64,000 nucleotides of DNA from Chondrus crispus (Eukaryota; Rhodophyta; Florideophyceae; Gigartinales; Gigartinaceae): contig NW_005179081.1 of assembly GCF_000350225.1 (NCBI RefSeq), positions 22,548 through 86,547 of the forward strand, given 5' to 3'. The first letter of the stretch is position 1; every line of letters begins with the position of its first letter. This document shows positions 29,511 to 40,630 of the stretch, piece by piece. A model generated the notes under the pieces. That model was given only the letters and a program-made list of their open reading frames with translations. It did not search any database and was not told the DNA's origin. The translations under genes were made by a program, and so were the position numbers.

Positions 29511-30548
29511 ACCTCCATCAACGTAAGGGGAAGGTGGGGTGTTTGGGAGCCGCAGCGGCAGGCTCGAAAAGTGAACAAATAGTTTGGGGTTTAGGTATGG
29601 GTTTGTCGCTGTCGGTGAAAATTAATGACGACGGACCAGCCACGCCGCATGTTCCCAACAAGATCGGAATGAGGCAAAGCGGACGGAACAGGGTATTCGT
29701 AAGATTGGAACGAACAGCTTGGGTGTCTGTGTCTGTGGGGGGTGGGTGTGGAAATTGTGCCAAGTATTCGCTTAGCGTTGAACAAACTACAGGTAGGCGG
29801 AGTATTGAAGCGTAGTATCGGCCTTTACAAGTGGGGAGGCAGTCTGGTAGAAGAGGGGAAACGAGCACTGGCACAAGAAGGACGTCGTTGTGCGTATGCG
29901 TCGAAGAAGAAATGCGCGAAGCACAGGTATGAAAGTTGAGGGGAGCCAATTGTTCGACAGGAAAGCTTTTCCGAAATTTGGCCTGCTGGATTTTGTGGCG
30001 GGGCAACCAGAGACCCCTGCGCCTTGCCCATCTGTCGTAGCTGCCCTGCATCTGCTCAGTTTAAAATTCTGTCTATTAAAATTTCATATTGCATTTCATG
30101 TCCTGAGGCCATATTCAGCAGGCCTCTGAGAGTCGGCCCCGGCCTCTGTTTACACGCATCACACCCACCCGTGCTTAAGGGTGCAGTATTGTATAGTGCG
30201 GAGTGAAAACAAAAACCAGCCTGTTAAGACACACCCACTGCAGAAGCTACACTTGCCGGCCTCCGACTCCCCCCATACAGTACCCCAGGGTACTGTATTA
30301 GAAAATGAAATATTCGTACCCGCCCACTCGATTGAAGGAGCAATCAATCCTCAAGAAAACACTGTAATGTAACGCTTGGCCTATGCGTTTTGAATCTTTA
30401 TTTATATATAAATTTCATAATATATTAATACAGTGCGTGTACAGTATGTAAAAAATTGACGTTGCTTTTAAGTAGGGCGTTTTCAACGGTTTTGAACAAA
30501 AGAATGCGCACGTGCTGTGACATGACATGATGAACTTTACTAGCTCAG

Positions 30549-30611
30549 GCTTGTTCAGGATAAAATAAAAATCACCCCCCCCCCCCCCCCCCCCCCCCCG
30601 CTTGTTCAGGA
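30549..30611. repeat. C25 homopolymer between 12-bp direct repeats
   Basis: GCTTGTTCAGGA occurs at 30549-30560 and again at 30600-30611. Between them lie an A-rich stretch and 25 C residues (30575-30599). Confidence 0.8.
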
Positions 30612-30634
30612 ACATTTACTCCACTCGGCAGGCA

Positions 30635-30704
30635 TACTGCACTGAAGCTGCCTACTATTATGTAGCAAGATGTACCGTAGATAGTAGGCAGCTTCAGTGC
30701 AGTA
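30635..30704. repeat. Hairpin with a perfect 24-bp stem and 22-nt loop
   Basis: The arm at 30635-30658 is exactly complementary to 30681-30704, with the loop at 30659-30680. The size would suit a small-RNA precursor or a relic of a small inverted-repeat element. Nothing shows that it is transcribed. Confidence 0.8.
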
Positions 30705-31060
30705 GTGTTGGTGCGGTGTGTTCGAAGGCTACCAGGCTCATACCGCTCTCCCCCGCCCGGTAGCCCTCAAGGCTTCAGCATAATCAGCGCGCTCCTGGGT
30801 TCTGGTCTCCCATCTCAAAGCTGTCAGAACTGTACTCGTACACGTGTACAGTAACCGCTAGACCCGGCAGGTGCTACTGTGCAGCGTTGCATATTCGTAC
30901 AGTAGCCAACTTCTGTAAATTACATATCCGAAGATATTCGTAGTTTATTGGTTCTAGTCGGTCACGAGACATCGGCTAAGAGGGGACACACAAAGGCTAC
31001 GCAAACCATTAAACCGAACTGGAAAACATAAAGAAAACATAAAAGAGAGATTACGCAAAC

Positions 31061-31192
31061 AGAATTCTGCAATTCGGCGGCCAGAATTCTGCAATACGTA
31101 TTACACGTATCAAATCTATTGCAGAATTCTCTAATCGGTCGTGACGATAATTGCAGAAATGTGCCATTCTTGTCACAACCTTTTCTGCAATT
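31061..31192. repeat. Left subterminal motif cluster of H2
   Basis: AGAATTCTGCAAT occurs at 31061-31073 and 31083-31095, its complement at 31118-31130, and partial copies at 31150-31160 and 31183-31192. Confidence 0.8.
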
Positions 31193-31339
31193 GCCAAGCC
31201 GTGAGAAATACACGTGCACTGCGTGGGCAATACGTGTACCACTTTTGGCGGGAACTGTATATATGTGTTCTTCTCAATGGTTCGTCCCCTACGACCTTCC
31301 GCCGCATTGCGCATCCTCAGCGATTTGGTTTTCAGCACC

Positions 31340-32169
31340 ATGGCGGAGGTCATCCATGATGTGGAGGAAGGGGAGGCTGTCGGTACTCAGTCTCCGGAGC
31401 TGACGGACTCAGAGGAGACAATCGACATTACAAGCGGGTCGAAGACGGGTGCGGCGGGGCGCAAAGCGAAGTACACGAGCGAGGACGATCTCGTCATCGT
31501 TAAGGAGGTGTGTGCAGCAGGGGCGCATATAGCGCCGTACGGTGCCGCGCGCAACTGCTTCGAAAAGGCAGCGTGCTGCGCCAACAAAACTGGCGCGCTG
31601 CGTGTGTCGTGTCTGGCAAGACCATACGATACAGGTACCGAAAGCTCCAAGAAACATACGATAAGAAGGACAAACGCGAGCGGGCGGCGTCGGGACTTGG
31701 TGGAGGTCTGGATGAGCTTGATGACATCCTTACAAGTATGAATGAGGCGCGTGGCGACGCCCACGCGAAGAAGAGGGCCGAAAAGTTGGCGAAAGAGGGG
31801 AGGGAAGAGAAGAAGGAGGAATGTGGGAGAAGGCTGGTGCAGATGGCGATGAACCGCCGGGCTGCTCTCGATGAAGGCGGCGCAAGCGATGCCGACGCCG
31901 ATGTCGACGTCGGCGCCGATGCGGAGGCCCCTGTCTCGACGAAAAGGCGCAAGATTGCACCTTCAGGAGGTGATGACCTATGTGCGTTTGCGGCGACGAT
32001 ACGCAGTGCGGACATGGCACGCGTTGATATCGAGCGTGACCGCCTTAAGGAGGATAAGGTTGAGCGCGAGCGCGAGCGCGAAGACCGTCGTGAGGACCGC
32101 GAAGCACACAGAAGCCTTGAGCTCGAGAATTTCAAGCTCATGATGGAGATGCTCTCCTCCAAGAAGTAG
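31340..32169 (+). pseudogene. Harbinger Myb-like protein (H2), one frameshift
   Basis: Partner DNA-binding protein of the H2 transposase. The ATG at 31340 (CACCATGGCG context) opens an acidic N-terminus (MAEVIHDVEEGEAVGTQSPE). A trihelix-like domain follows: KYTSEDDLVIVKEVCAAGAHI, then RNCFEKAA. Near 31612 the frame must change to keep the domain (SGKTIRYRYRKLQETYDKKD, then AASGLGGGLDELDDIL). It ends with a coiled coil rich in Glu/Arg (ERDRLKEDKVERERERE) and a stop at 32167-32169. A short insertion or deletion at about 31612 is the only defect seen, so a recent mutation or a sequencing error is possible. The stretch upstream of 31340 in the same frame is unlikely to be coding. Confidence 0.75.
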
Positions 32170-32316
32170 CCTTGCTGTATTATTTCTGGCTTTAGGCTGT
32201 TTGCTAAGCGCTAAAATAAAGGACCCTAGAGAGAGGGAACCAATGAACCACACCTGCCTCCCAATCTCACACACTTCACGCCTTTCTATTTGGATCATTG
32301 GAGCATGGAGTACTAT

Positions 32317-33501
32317 TTATCCTTTGTGTGAGACGTACTCTTCAAGGGACGGGGGCAGACAGTTGAAATACTGCGAAATCGGGTTCGGATGTACGCAGTT
32401 CCGAAAGTTCGTCAGACGCATGCTCGCAAGATACATGGAGCCCACAGCCGCCTCACGAACCCTCAGCTTCCTTTTAAAGTCCACTGCGGTCCAGTTCTGC
32501 TTGACCTCCTTGAACAGCCACTCCACTGAGACCCTTGACAGCGCCATAGCCTTATTGAAGGCCCTCTGGTTGTCGCTTAGATGCGAGCCCTGAAACGGCA
32601 CCTCCATGAACGCCCGTGCGTTGTACCCGGCGTCGCCGTACAGGCAATACTGGTGCCCATCGACAGACAGAAGCTGCTCCAGTGACTCATCGAGGCCACT
32701 TCTACTGTACATCGTCCAATCGTGGCGACGCCCCTCCATGGGGCCATAGGCATGCAAAATAAGCCCACATGGGCTTGTAACCGCTTGAAATTTCAGCCCG
32801 TGTTTGCGCTTGTGCCAATTGTAGGCCACTTGTTGAAGAGAGGCGTTGCCACTGGGTCGCGCGATCGCAATCACCGTCCCGTCGATGAAGCCCACGCAAT
32901 TATCGAGCGCATGGCTCTTATCACTCACCGCCGCCGCCCAAGCTGGGGCTTTCGCTTCAATGAGCTCTGCGCTCATGTCCTCAGTAATGAGGTGCATACG
33001 GGCGTCTAGGAAGAACTCCAAGCCCTCCCAGAATATTTCCGAGAGCTGCGACGCGTGCTTTCCAAACAACAACTCAACATCTGTCCAGCGAGCAGGGCTT
33101 GCCAGCCTACGCAAAACGACGCATGTCGCTAAAAGCGGGGAAACCGCATAACGGTTTCTTTTTGTCTTGGTCACCTGGGTCGGCCACGCAAAAATAGACG
33201 TCAAGCGATGCACGGCCTCTTTCCGAAACCGGAAAAGGGATAGGCACGAGGCGTCCGGCAGAGAACCAAAAAGGACATGGAATTCAGTGAACGAGATCGA
33301 GAGGGTGCGCCGTGCGTAGCGAGAGCGCTCCCTCTTGTGCTGCGCGTAGCGTTGCGCGATGTTGAGAAGCGCACTTAACGAGGCCAGAGCCGAGCCTCGA
33401 TCTGTACCCCGCTTGTGCACGGCGGCAGTCAACACCGCACGCGACAGAGTCGCGCGCCGCGTGGCCACGCGCGAAGTGTGATCTCGCAATCGACCGCTCA
33501 T
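32317..33501 (-). CDS. PIF/Harbinger-type DDE transposase (H2)
   Basis: A 394-codon intact transposase from the ATG at 33499-33501. The catalytic triad is D207 (GFIDGTVIAIARP), D290 (CLYGDAGYNAR) and E327 (RVSVEWLFKEVKQNW). Other family blocks are NWHKRKHGLKFQAV and GPMEGRRHDW. A basic N-terminus with a helix-turn-helix-like region (RKEAVHRLTSIF, RRLASPARWTDVELLFG) precedes the core. It converges on the Myb-like gene, with about 150 bases between their ends. Because the transposase is whole and the partner has a single frameshift, this copy looks younger than H1. Confidence 0.9.
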   Translation of the reverse strand: MSGRLRDHTSRVATRRATLSRAVLTAAVHKRGTDRGSALASLSALLNIAQRYAQHKRERSRYARRTLSISFTEFHVLFGSLPDASCLSLFRFRKEAVHRLTSIFAWPTQVTKTKRNRYAVSPLLATCVVLRRLASPARWTDVELLFGKHASQLSEIFWEGLEFFLDARMHLITEDMSAELIEAKAPAWAAAVSDKSHALDNCVGFIDGTVIAIARPSGNASLQQVAYNWHKRKHGLKFQAVTSPCGLILHAYGPMEGRRHDWTMYSRSGLDESLEQLLSVDGHQYCLYGDAGYNARAFMEVPFQGSHLSDNQRAFNKAMALSRVSVEWLFKEVKQNWTAVDFKRKLRVREAAVGSMYLASMRLTNFRNCVHPNPISQYFNCLPPSLEEYVSHKG

Positions 33502-33630
33502 GGCTTGTGTCGCTGCGTAAAAGCTGCGTCCCTTGACCGAGAAGGCGATCCTGTGCTCAGGAGTGCATACCGTTTCGCTTTGGCGGTTGCATACTGTTTC
33601 GAAATTGCCTCTATACTATTACTCATGGCT

Positions 33631-33765
33631 ATTGCAGAATTCTAGATTGTTGGGTGTGGCGTAAACTACAATTCTGCAATTCAATTAAAGAATTCTGCAA
33701 TCGAGAATTCTGCAATGGGCTTACACTTCTTCGTCACTTCTTCGTCATAACTATTGCAAAATTCT
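33631..33765. repeat. Right subterminal motif cluster of H2
   Basis: The word occurs inverted at 33631-33643, directly (partial) at 33670-33680, directly at 33689-33701 and 33704-33716, and inverted with one change at 33753-33765. Confidence 0.8.
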
Positions 33766-33976
33766 CCTAGCGTAAACCTTAAAAAGAGAAAAATACATGA
33801 TGACAGATGAAATTACCCAGAGGGCGGCGCAGCCGGGGCTGGGCGGGCAAGGGAAATAGACATAGCCAAGAGAGGGGAGCTGTTAGGAAGCCCACGGTGG
33901 CTTAATACGTACTACGGAGCAGCGGGGCTGCGAGATGAGGTACGCTCGGTTGGCTACTAGGAATTACAGCCACTCA

Positions 33977-35076
33977 CTATTCTCCGGGGAGTTTCACCCC
34001 TATACACGCTAGCGTGTACAGAGACGCGAAGGGGCAAATAAGAAGCGTAGCTGATGCACGGAGAGCTCTATAATACATGCGGAAGCATAGCGGAAGCATA
34101 TGCGCAAAGAACCACTCCGAAGCGGCGGTGACCACAATCCTGCTATCGAAGTAAATAGAAAACTGGTTCTGCGATGCCCAATCCAGACGAGTCGTAATCT
34201 ATTCGCGACTGAACTGGAGGACAAGCAGCTCGTTGAATCGACCGATCCGAGAGCTATGCGATGCCAAGTAGCAGCCAGACGGCAGAGCGCCATTGATGAG
34301 AGTAACGGCATCATCCACAGCGACGCCGAGATCGGCAGTACCGACCTTTTGTCCACGTCGGAGATTGAAGAAAACGAGATTAGCGGGACGCAAGGAGCGT
34401 CATTTCGAAAGCGTGCATTTGGAGAAGCAGTAGTGGTCCAGACGGGTTTGGTTGGAAAGGAAAGTCGTACGGGTCGGGACCGAGATTTGTCTTTCCGATA
34501 AGTGATCAAAGCGCTCACCCCCTCCGCGGTTATGGTGATGTCGCTGTCCTTCAGGTAGGCGAGAGACACGGACAGGCACCGAAAGACAAAAGCAAACACC
34601 ACTGTAGCACAATAGCCCACCGTGTCCACGTCCTCCGCAGACAGCCCACATTCGACAATCTTCTTCACGAGTGTTGCCGGGTGCCAAACCGTGGCCATAT
34701 GAACGACACCTTGAAGGTCGTGCTTGTTGGCATATGCGAGAACCAGCGCCGACACCATGGGGGTATGAGTGGGGGAGTCGAAGTTGAGGAGCTCGTGGTA
34801 GCGAGATACGACGATCACGTACTGCGCCACGGACGTCGGACCAACCCTGCCTTCCTGATGCAAGTAGCCGATATATGCTAGAACATCCCCCTCCTTTTCC
34901 CCAAGCCGCGGGCGTCCATCTTTGTCGCAAAATGCAAACCATTTCTTGATCTGTATTGAGCGATTTGCCCAAGTCCCATCGCTCCATCCGTAGTGCGAGA
35001 GCAAGTTCGCTGCAGCCTGGGCGATTCCCGTCGCACCGTCATCCCCACACCGACCCAATACCGCATCCCTTATCTC
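33977..35076 (-). pseudogene. Tyrosine recombinase (DIRS- or Crypton-like), truncated and broken
   Basis: Phage-integrase-type recombinase relic. The N-terminal core-binding domain reads WANRSIQIKKWFAFCDKDG, KEGDVLAYIGYLHQEG and TSVAQYVIVVSRYHELL. The catalytic domain begins with FVFRCLSVSLAYLKDSDI, which fits the first catalytic Arg. A frameshift lies near 34390-34440. In the new frame GCYLASHSSRIGRFNELLV supplies the His-x-x-Arg motif. An in-frame TAG at 34199-34201 interrupts the gene just before TTRLDWASQNQFSIYFDSRI, the region that would hold the active Tyr. The frame ends at 33977. At the 5' end the reading frame runs straight into the family-A LTR at 35077, so the LTR insertion removed the start. 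No partner RT was found nearby, so DIRS and Crypton cannot be told apart. Confidence 0.72.
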
Positions 35077-35706
35077 TGTTGCATAATTGCCGACGGCTAC
35101 TGTATATACTAGATTAGATTACAATTAGATCTAACGGTGCAAAGCACGAACCTTACAGCGTGCGCGCGCCCATATCTTACAGCGCGCGCGCCGACACACG
35201 TGTACGAACACGTGTGCTGTCAGCCCGATGGCTGACATTATTACAGTGCTGGACGACCCGCGCTGTACAGTGGCATGGTACTGTACTACAGTATGACAAC
35301 TTCGACTTGTATATTAAATAGGAGGACGGGCGCCGGCGGGGGAGGACCAAGGTAGGTTTGTCACGATCCCTGACCGCGGCGCAACCCTCCAGCTTACTCT
35401 AATTAGCGCGACACCTTCGCGCGCCTTTTAGTTAGGGACCGGCACGGGTCGGGTTGCGCGACACGCGAGCGAGCCGGGATCCGCCTCCGCCCGTCAGCGC
35501 TGGTACGTCACCCGGTGCTGCTCCGGGGCGTCGAGGCGTCGATCCGCTCGTGCGCGCGCGCGACCTACCCCAACCCGCTCTACCACACTGCTACCGGGCC
35601 CGTGCCCGGTTCCGTGAGCAGGAGGAGTCCCCCGTCTTCGGCCGATCAAGGGTCACCGTCGGACTGTTAGCTACAACCCTCCACCGCTCGGGGTGTTTAT
35701 GCTACA
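35077..35706 (+). repeat. LTR, family A (5' LTR of element A2)
   Basis: A 630-bp unit from TGTTGCAT to ATGCTACA. It is the reverse-orientation counterpart of 2639-3267, sharing the AATTATGC end, the ACACGTGT pair and the promoter region. A primer-binding site follows directly. Confidence 0.85.
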
Positions 35707-35723
35707 TTGGTTTCCTGACCTAG
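35707..35723 (+). promoter_or_regulatory. tRNA primer-binding site of element A2
   Basis: TTGGTTTCCTGACCTAG abuts the LTR end. It differs by two transitions from the TGGTCTCCCGACCTAG used by families B and C. Confidence 0.7.
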
Positions 35724-35784
35724 AAGACCCTTGCAGATCGACACGAGAAGATCGTCGCTTTCCTCCGCGTCCGAACTCGCCGAG

Positions 35785-38700
35785 ATGAGCCAAGAGTACG
35801 AACCTTCCATCCGCTCCGTAGCGGTGGACCCGAGTCCGCCCGCTATGCAAGCCACATGTAGTGCAATAATGGCTCTAGATGGGGGTGGAACGAGATGAGA
35901 ATAATTGGATATGACAAGTAGTCCGGGTTCGGGGACACACGTGTGAATAATTGCACAGTTATAATTTTTAATTATTTTATTTTATTTAGTTAATTAGTTG
36001 GCATTAATTTTGCTGACATTAGATTAGATCTAGGATCTAGCGCCGCGAGCTACTGTAGTGGTTCCGGCGGGGCGATATATACCTTAGCCCTCTGACCACC
36101 AAGTCAGTAAAGGTAACCCGAGTTGCCAGAGTTGAATATCGCCTTGGTCGAAGTCCGTCTTTCCCAAGACGCTCCCTTTTACCACAGATTACGTTATCCT
36201 TTGCGCTCGGGGGTTCCCTTTCCTTTTCCTTTATTTCACCTATCCTTTTCTATTTCTATCTCTATTTCTATTCCCTTATCTTGTGTTGGTTCCACAGTGC
36301 CTGATTGCGATCCGCATTGTGAGGACTGGAGTCATCGGGCTCTTGTGTTGGTTCTTTTGTTTGTTGTTGTTGCCATCGGCTTTGGTTGCGACCGGACCGG
36401 TGAAGGTGTCTTAGCCATCGGGCGACACGTGGGTGTAGCGCTGCTACTTGTTTACGTTCACCGACGGAGGCTGTTGCGACGACGTCTCCCTCGAAGGTCC
36501 TGTTGTGTATACAGGACGGTGTTGGTTCCATCGGATACAGGTTGCGACCGTTCCGGTGTCGGTACTTTGCTATCGGGCAGTACGGAGGTGTAGCGCTGCT
36601 ACGTGTTTACTAATTCCCGTCGGGCTGCGTTGCGACGCCCCCGTCGAAGACCTTATCAAGGGTATAAGGTGTACCAGGCGCTCAGCGAGCATTGGCTTTA
36701 CGACCCATCGGGCCCGGCTTCTTAATTGCCTCCCCGAACTCGCCGAGCAGCTGCCTGTACAAGACTCTACCACCATTCGTCCCGGGCCGGGCATCTTCCT
36801 TTTGCCCCCCCTATCAGGGACTTCAGCTACTGTGGGCCGCAAACCCGCTTAAAGGGAAAGGGAGAATCGGACACTCCGTAGGGCTGTGCCGTCGGCAACT
36901 CTTGTTTGTTGTTGTTTGTTGGTTGTGTTGTCGCTGGACCGTTTGGACCCTGGTTCCGGCCTGACAGGCACATTGCACTACACCACATCTGCCACGTCGG
37001 GCGGCGGCGACGTAGGTCCTCGAGACCGCGAACCGTCGCCTGGGTCCTCCGAAGAATAAGCGTCGGCAATGTTTGAACGGATAGCAGAATACATAGAAGA
37101 AGTAGTACTTCGCTCCGTACAGACGTATCGGACGCCGTGTACTCTCGTTGTAGGGCCGAACTCCGCTCCCTGCGTGAAGGGACGTTCAACCGGGTCAGCC
37201 AATCGTTAGAGACTCTCCGACTACTAATCGACGAGTTGCACTCGCGACTAGTGCTCGTCGGAGACTCACGCCTCGTTTCACCCGGACCGTCCGGGCATGT
37301 TCGTCCCAAGAGGCCGACCTCTACGAGATGACCTGACGGACGACCGTCCCCGTCAGCGGCACATTTGGTTGCGTTCGCGCACCTCTCGGCCGAGCTCAAC
37401 GCCACACGTCGGCGTGCCCGTGACATGGAACGTACCATGGCCGAAAGGCTACCCGGTGCCCCCTCGAGAGGGCCCGGTGGTGCCGTACCTCCGGGTGCGG
37501 CCGTGTCGCAAGGATGGTGCCCGACTGGGGCCTACCCCAGTCGCGACGCAGGAGAAAGACGACCTCCAGTGGACGCCAACGTGGCGTTCGAGACCCAATC
37601 TCTGCCACCTGCCGCCGGAAGCAGGTGGCAGACCGGACAAGCGCCGTATCGAGACGACCCCGATCTTGGAGGAGCCGTCCGCGGATCCTGAGAACCCGTG
37701 TTCTCCGTTGATCCCCGCTGGGGCGGCTACCCGCCGGTGGATTACGTCGAGCATCCAGGTCCGGTAGACGTCCGTACGCTACCTGTCACCCCCTTCGGCA
37801 CCCTAGGCCCCGCCGAACCCGAAATCGAGCCGGTACATACGATGATCCAAGAGTTCAGCGCCGTCTCTGACTATCGTATGTACCGCCTGGATAACACCTC
37901 GAGGCTCGTTACCTCGGGTGACGCGGGACGGATCTCGAAGTACGTTCAACGCTGCCGTGGGATCGGTCCCACGATGAGGAGCTTTGACGGCACGGACCCG
38001 ATCCAGCTCCTACCGTTCTTGAAGGATATCCGGATAACCTTCAACTCGTAACACCTGACCGAAGGTGTTGCGGTACGTGTCCTCGCGCACTTCTTAGAGC
38101 GCGACGCGGAGCGCCTGTATACGACTTATAAAATGCGTGGCCTCCGCGCCGGCCAGATACACGACGACGTGAGCTGGCCGGGCCTCGTGAACCAGTTCCT
38201 CAAACGCTACCAAACCGAGGACGTGTTAGGAGAAGCGTACGACGCTGTCGCGACGGCGCGACAGCAATCTCACGAAACGGAGAGCACGATTGCGGACCGG
38301 CTCGAAGCCGCCGCGTTCCGGTGGACGGCAGTGTTCTCCGAACAGTCCCTCGCGCACTAATTCGTGCGGGGACTTGCACCTGCGACCCGTGCCGCAGTTT
38401 CCGAAACCGTACAGCGGCTGCCGAGCCGCCAGAATACCGATCTTCCAACGATCCGCCGTATCGCAACGGCAGAAGGGACCACGTACCGCGCTCGGCGCGG
38501 TTTACCCCTGCCGGATACGAAACCGTCAGGGAGAGTTGGCAGGACTACGAAGTCCGCCGCAACAAGTTCGCCCGCCTCGACCCTCCATGTCCGGGAGGAT
38601 GAGTGGCAGGCCGACCCTGTCCTCATTACGCAAGGGGTATTGCCGGTGGGAGGCCGACCTCCCTCACCGATGTCGACCGGAACGACATCGAGTTATGCGA

Positions 38701-39468
38701 CCGCGTTCGCCTCCACTCCAAGAGGAGCAAGGGGTACGGACCCCCCGGGTCGCAGAACTCGACATCTCGGACCGAGCTGCAGGAGGCGAAGCACCCCGCG
38801 TGCCCCTCCTCACCGATGAGGAGGCGCGCCGCGCGGCGACCTTCGCCTCCACGGATGGCAGCGCGTATGTATGCTGGCTATGCCGAACGTACGGACACGC
38901 CATGTACGCCTGCCCGTTCCTGTCGCCGGAACAACGTATGTTCATGGCGTACAGGAACTACCGCTACCAAATGGAGACGCGGCCCGGCGCGCGCAATCTC
39001 CTCCGGCAATCGGTTGGCGAGGGCCGACCCTCGCGTCAAGGTTTCCCGAATCGATCGGGAGGGGGGGGCACGCTTCGCGCCTCGTGGTGGCGGGTATCGT
39101 CGGAACGAACTCGACCGTCGGGACCGACCCGATTACCGCCAGACGGATACAAGGTATCCCCGTCAAGGAGGGAGAGGGGACCGAGACCGTTCTCGGCTAC
39201 CCCAACAGGTACAGAACGCGATCATGTACCTGCAAGATTGGGTAGAGGATCCGTACCCTCTACCCGAGGAGGGTCACGAAGGAGAACCGGTTCTTCCTGT
39301 CCCTCAGATCCTGCGACGTCCGATCGTTATAGCGCAAGGTCAAGAAGTACCGGAGTACTTCGCCAATGACGCACGGACGCAGTGGGGGAATCGTCTCGAC
39401 CCACGCGGCCAAGGACCCGACGAAGGACTTGCTACCAATAGCCAGGAAGCTAGCTCCGATAGCACGGG
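35785..39468 (+). pseudogene. Gag of element A2, split and full of stops
   Basis: The gene starts at the ATG at 35785 (MSQEYEPSIRSVAVDPSP). It is split after codon 24 by a solo LTR and resumes at 36988. Stops follow in the main frame: TAA 37057, TGA 37329, TGA 37689, TAA 38049 and TAA 38358. Between them a normal gag can be followed. A helical segment (SLETLRLLIDELHSRL) is followed by the core (YVQRCRGIGPTMRSFDGTD, LLPFLKDIRITF, LERDAERLY, WPGLVNQFLKRY). After further frameshifts comes a canonical zinc knuckle CWLCRTYGHAMYAC near 38873-38914. It is cut at 39469 by the B2 LTR. The several separate frames of 100-360 codons here are pieces of this one gene. Confidence 0.72.
35857..36982 (+). repeat. 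Solo LTR, family B, with CCACA duplication
   Basis: A 1126-bp unit from TGTAGTGCAAT to ATTGCACTACA, flanked on both sides by CCACA (35852-35856 and 36983-36987). It follows the LTRs of B1 and B2 over its length but is visibly diverged. TATATA lies near 36075. The frames inside it are not genes. Confidence 0.9.
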
Positions 39469-40510
39469 TGTAGTGCAATGCGCCTGTCAGGCAGAGACCG
39501 CGGTCCGATGGTCCAGCAAAAACAACAACAGCAACAAAAAGAAGAACTGCCAACGGCACAGCGCTACGGAGTGTCCGACTCTCCCTTCTCCGTTTAAACG
39601 AGCTTGCGACTCGTAGTAGCTCAGATCCCTGATGGGGGGGCACTGAGAAACGGCCCGGCCCGGAATCGATGTGGTAGAGACTTGCGAAGAGAACTGCTCG
39701 ACGAGTGTGGGGTGGGGCGTGTACGTAGGTACCCCGGTTCCACTGGGTTGTAAGGCCAGTGCTCGTTGAGCTTCTTCCACACCTTGTGACGGGACTAGGC
39801 CTTCGACGGGGGCGTCGCAACGCAGCCCGACGGGATGAAATGAAAGTAGCAGCGCTACACCAACTGTGCCGCCCGATGGCTCGAAACACCTTCACCGGTT
39901 CGGTCGCAACCGAGGTCGATGGCACCAACACTGGCTTGTACACACGACAAAGCCCTTCGAGGGAGACGTCTTTGCAACAGTCTCCGTCGTAAATTGGGTC
40001 ACAGTAGCAGCGCTACGTCAACTGTGTCGCCCGATGGGCAAGACACCTACACCGGTTCGGTCGCAACCAACACCAATGGTACCAACACAAGATAAGGGAA
40101 ATAGGTAGATTTAGAGATAGAAAAGGATAGGGAAATAAAGGAAAAGGAAAGGGAACCCCCGAGCGCACAGGATAAAGTAATCTGTAGTAAACGGGAATGC
40201 TTTGTGAAAGACGGACTTCGACCAAGGCGATATCAGACTCTGGCAACTCGGGTTACCTTTAATGACTTAGTGGTAAGCGGGCTAAGGTATATATCGCCCG
40301 CAGGAGCCACTACAGTAGCTCGCGGCGGTAGATCCTAGATCTAATCTAATGTCAGCAAAATTAATGCCAACTAATTAACTAACTAAAATTAAATAATTAA
40401 AAATTAAACTGTGCAATTCTTCACACGTGTGTTCCCCAACCCGGACTACTTATCATATCCAATTATTTTCCTTTCACTTCACCCCTTGTAGAGCCCTATA
40501 TTGCACTACA
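39469..40510 (-). repeat. LTR, family B (3' LTR of B2)
   Basis: A 1042-bp unit with TGTAGTGCAAT / ATTGCACTACA ends, in reverse orientation to 44741-45791. The adjoining CTCAGAAGGGGGATA polypurine tract is identical to that of B1. Confidence 0.9.
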
Positions 40511-40630
40511 TATCCCCCTTCTGAGCGCCCTTGTACAGCGCCAAGCCATCGTATAATCTCCTGCCGTCTCCATCCTTCTCAACCGTCAATCACTCTGCGC
40601 GGCAAGCTGACAAGGGTAAGACGAAACATC

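Larger units (their letters stand above)
29511..31060. other. No confident gene; hairpin and poly-C tract inside
   Basis: The left part is the upstream region of the SEN1-like gene. Short frames on both strands lack motifs. The right part is AT-rich and holds a C25 tract with flanking direct repeats and a long hairpin, listed separately. Confidence 0.3.
31061..33765. mobile_element. PIF/Harbinger DNA transposon H2
   Basis: A Myb-like gene and a DDE transposase converge, as in H1. Both ends carry clusters of the word AGAATTCTGCAAT in both orientations, probably transposase or Myb-protein binding sites. The limits given are the outermost copies of this word; exact terminal repeats and target duplications were not resolved. 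Confidence 0.7.
35077..39468 (+). mobile_element. Ty3/Gypsy element A2, 5' part only
   Basis: It has a 5' LTR, primer-binding site and broken gag, interrupted first by a solo LTR (35857-36982) and then ended by insertion of element B2 at 39469. Its pol and 3' LTR do not appear in the window. Confidence 0.75.

Noticed and set aside
31500..32162. A 220-codon Ser-rich minus frame
   Set aside because: Shadow of the Arg/Glu-rich Myb-like gene of H2 on the plus strand.
36123..36593. A 156-codon plus frame, and similar ones at 45009 and 58639
   Set aside because: The sequence is part of LTR B and appears in each copy; no protein features.
38290..39369. A 359-codon plus frame as a separate gene
   Set aside because: Only its last part (zinc knuckle) is coding, as a frame-shifted piece of A2 gag; the first part is out of frame.
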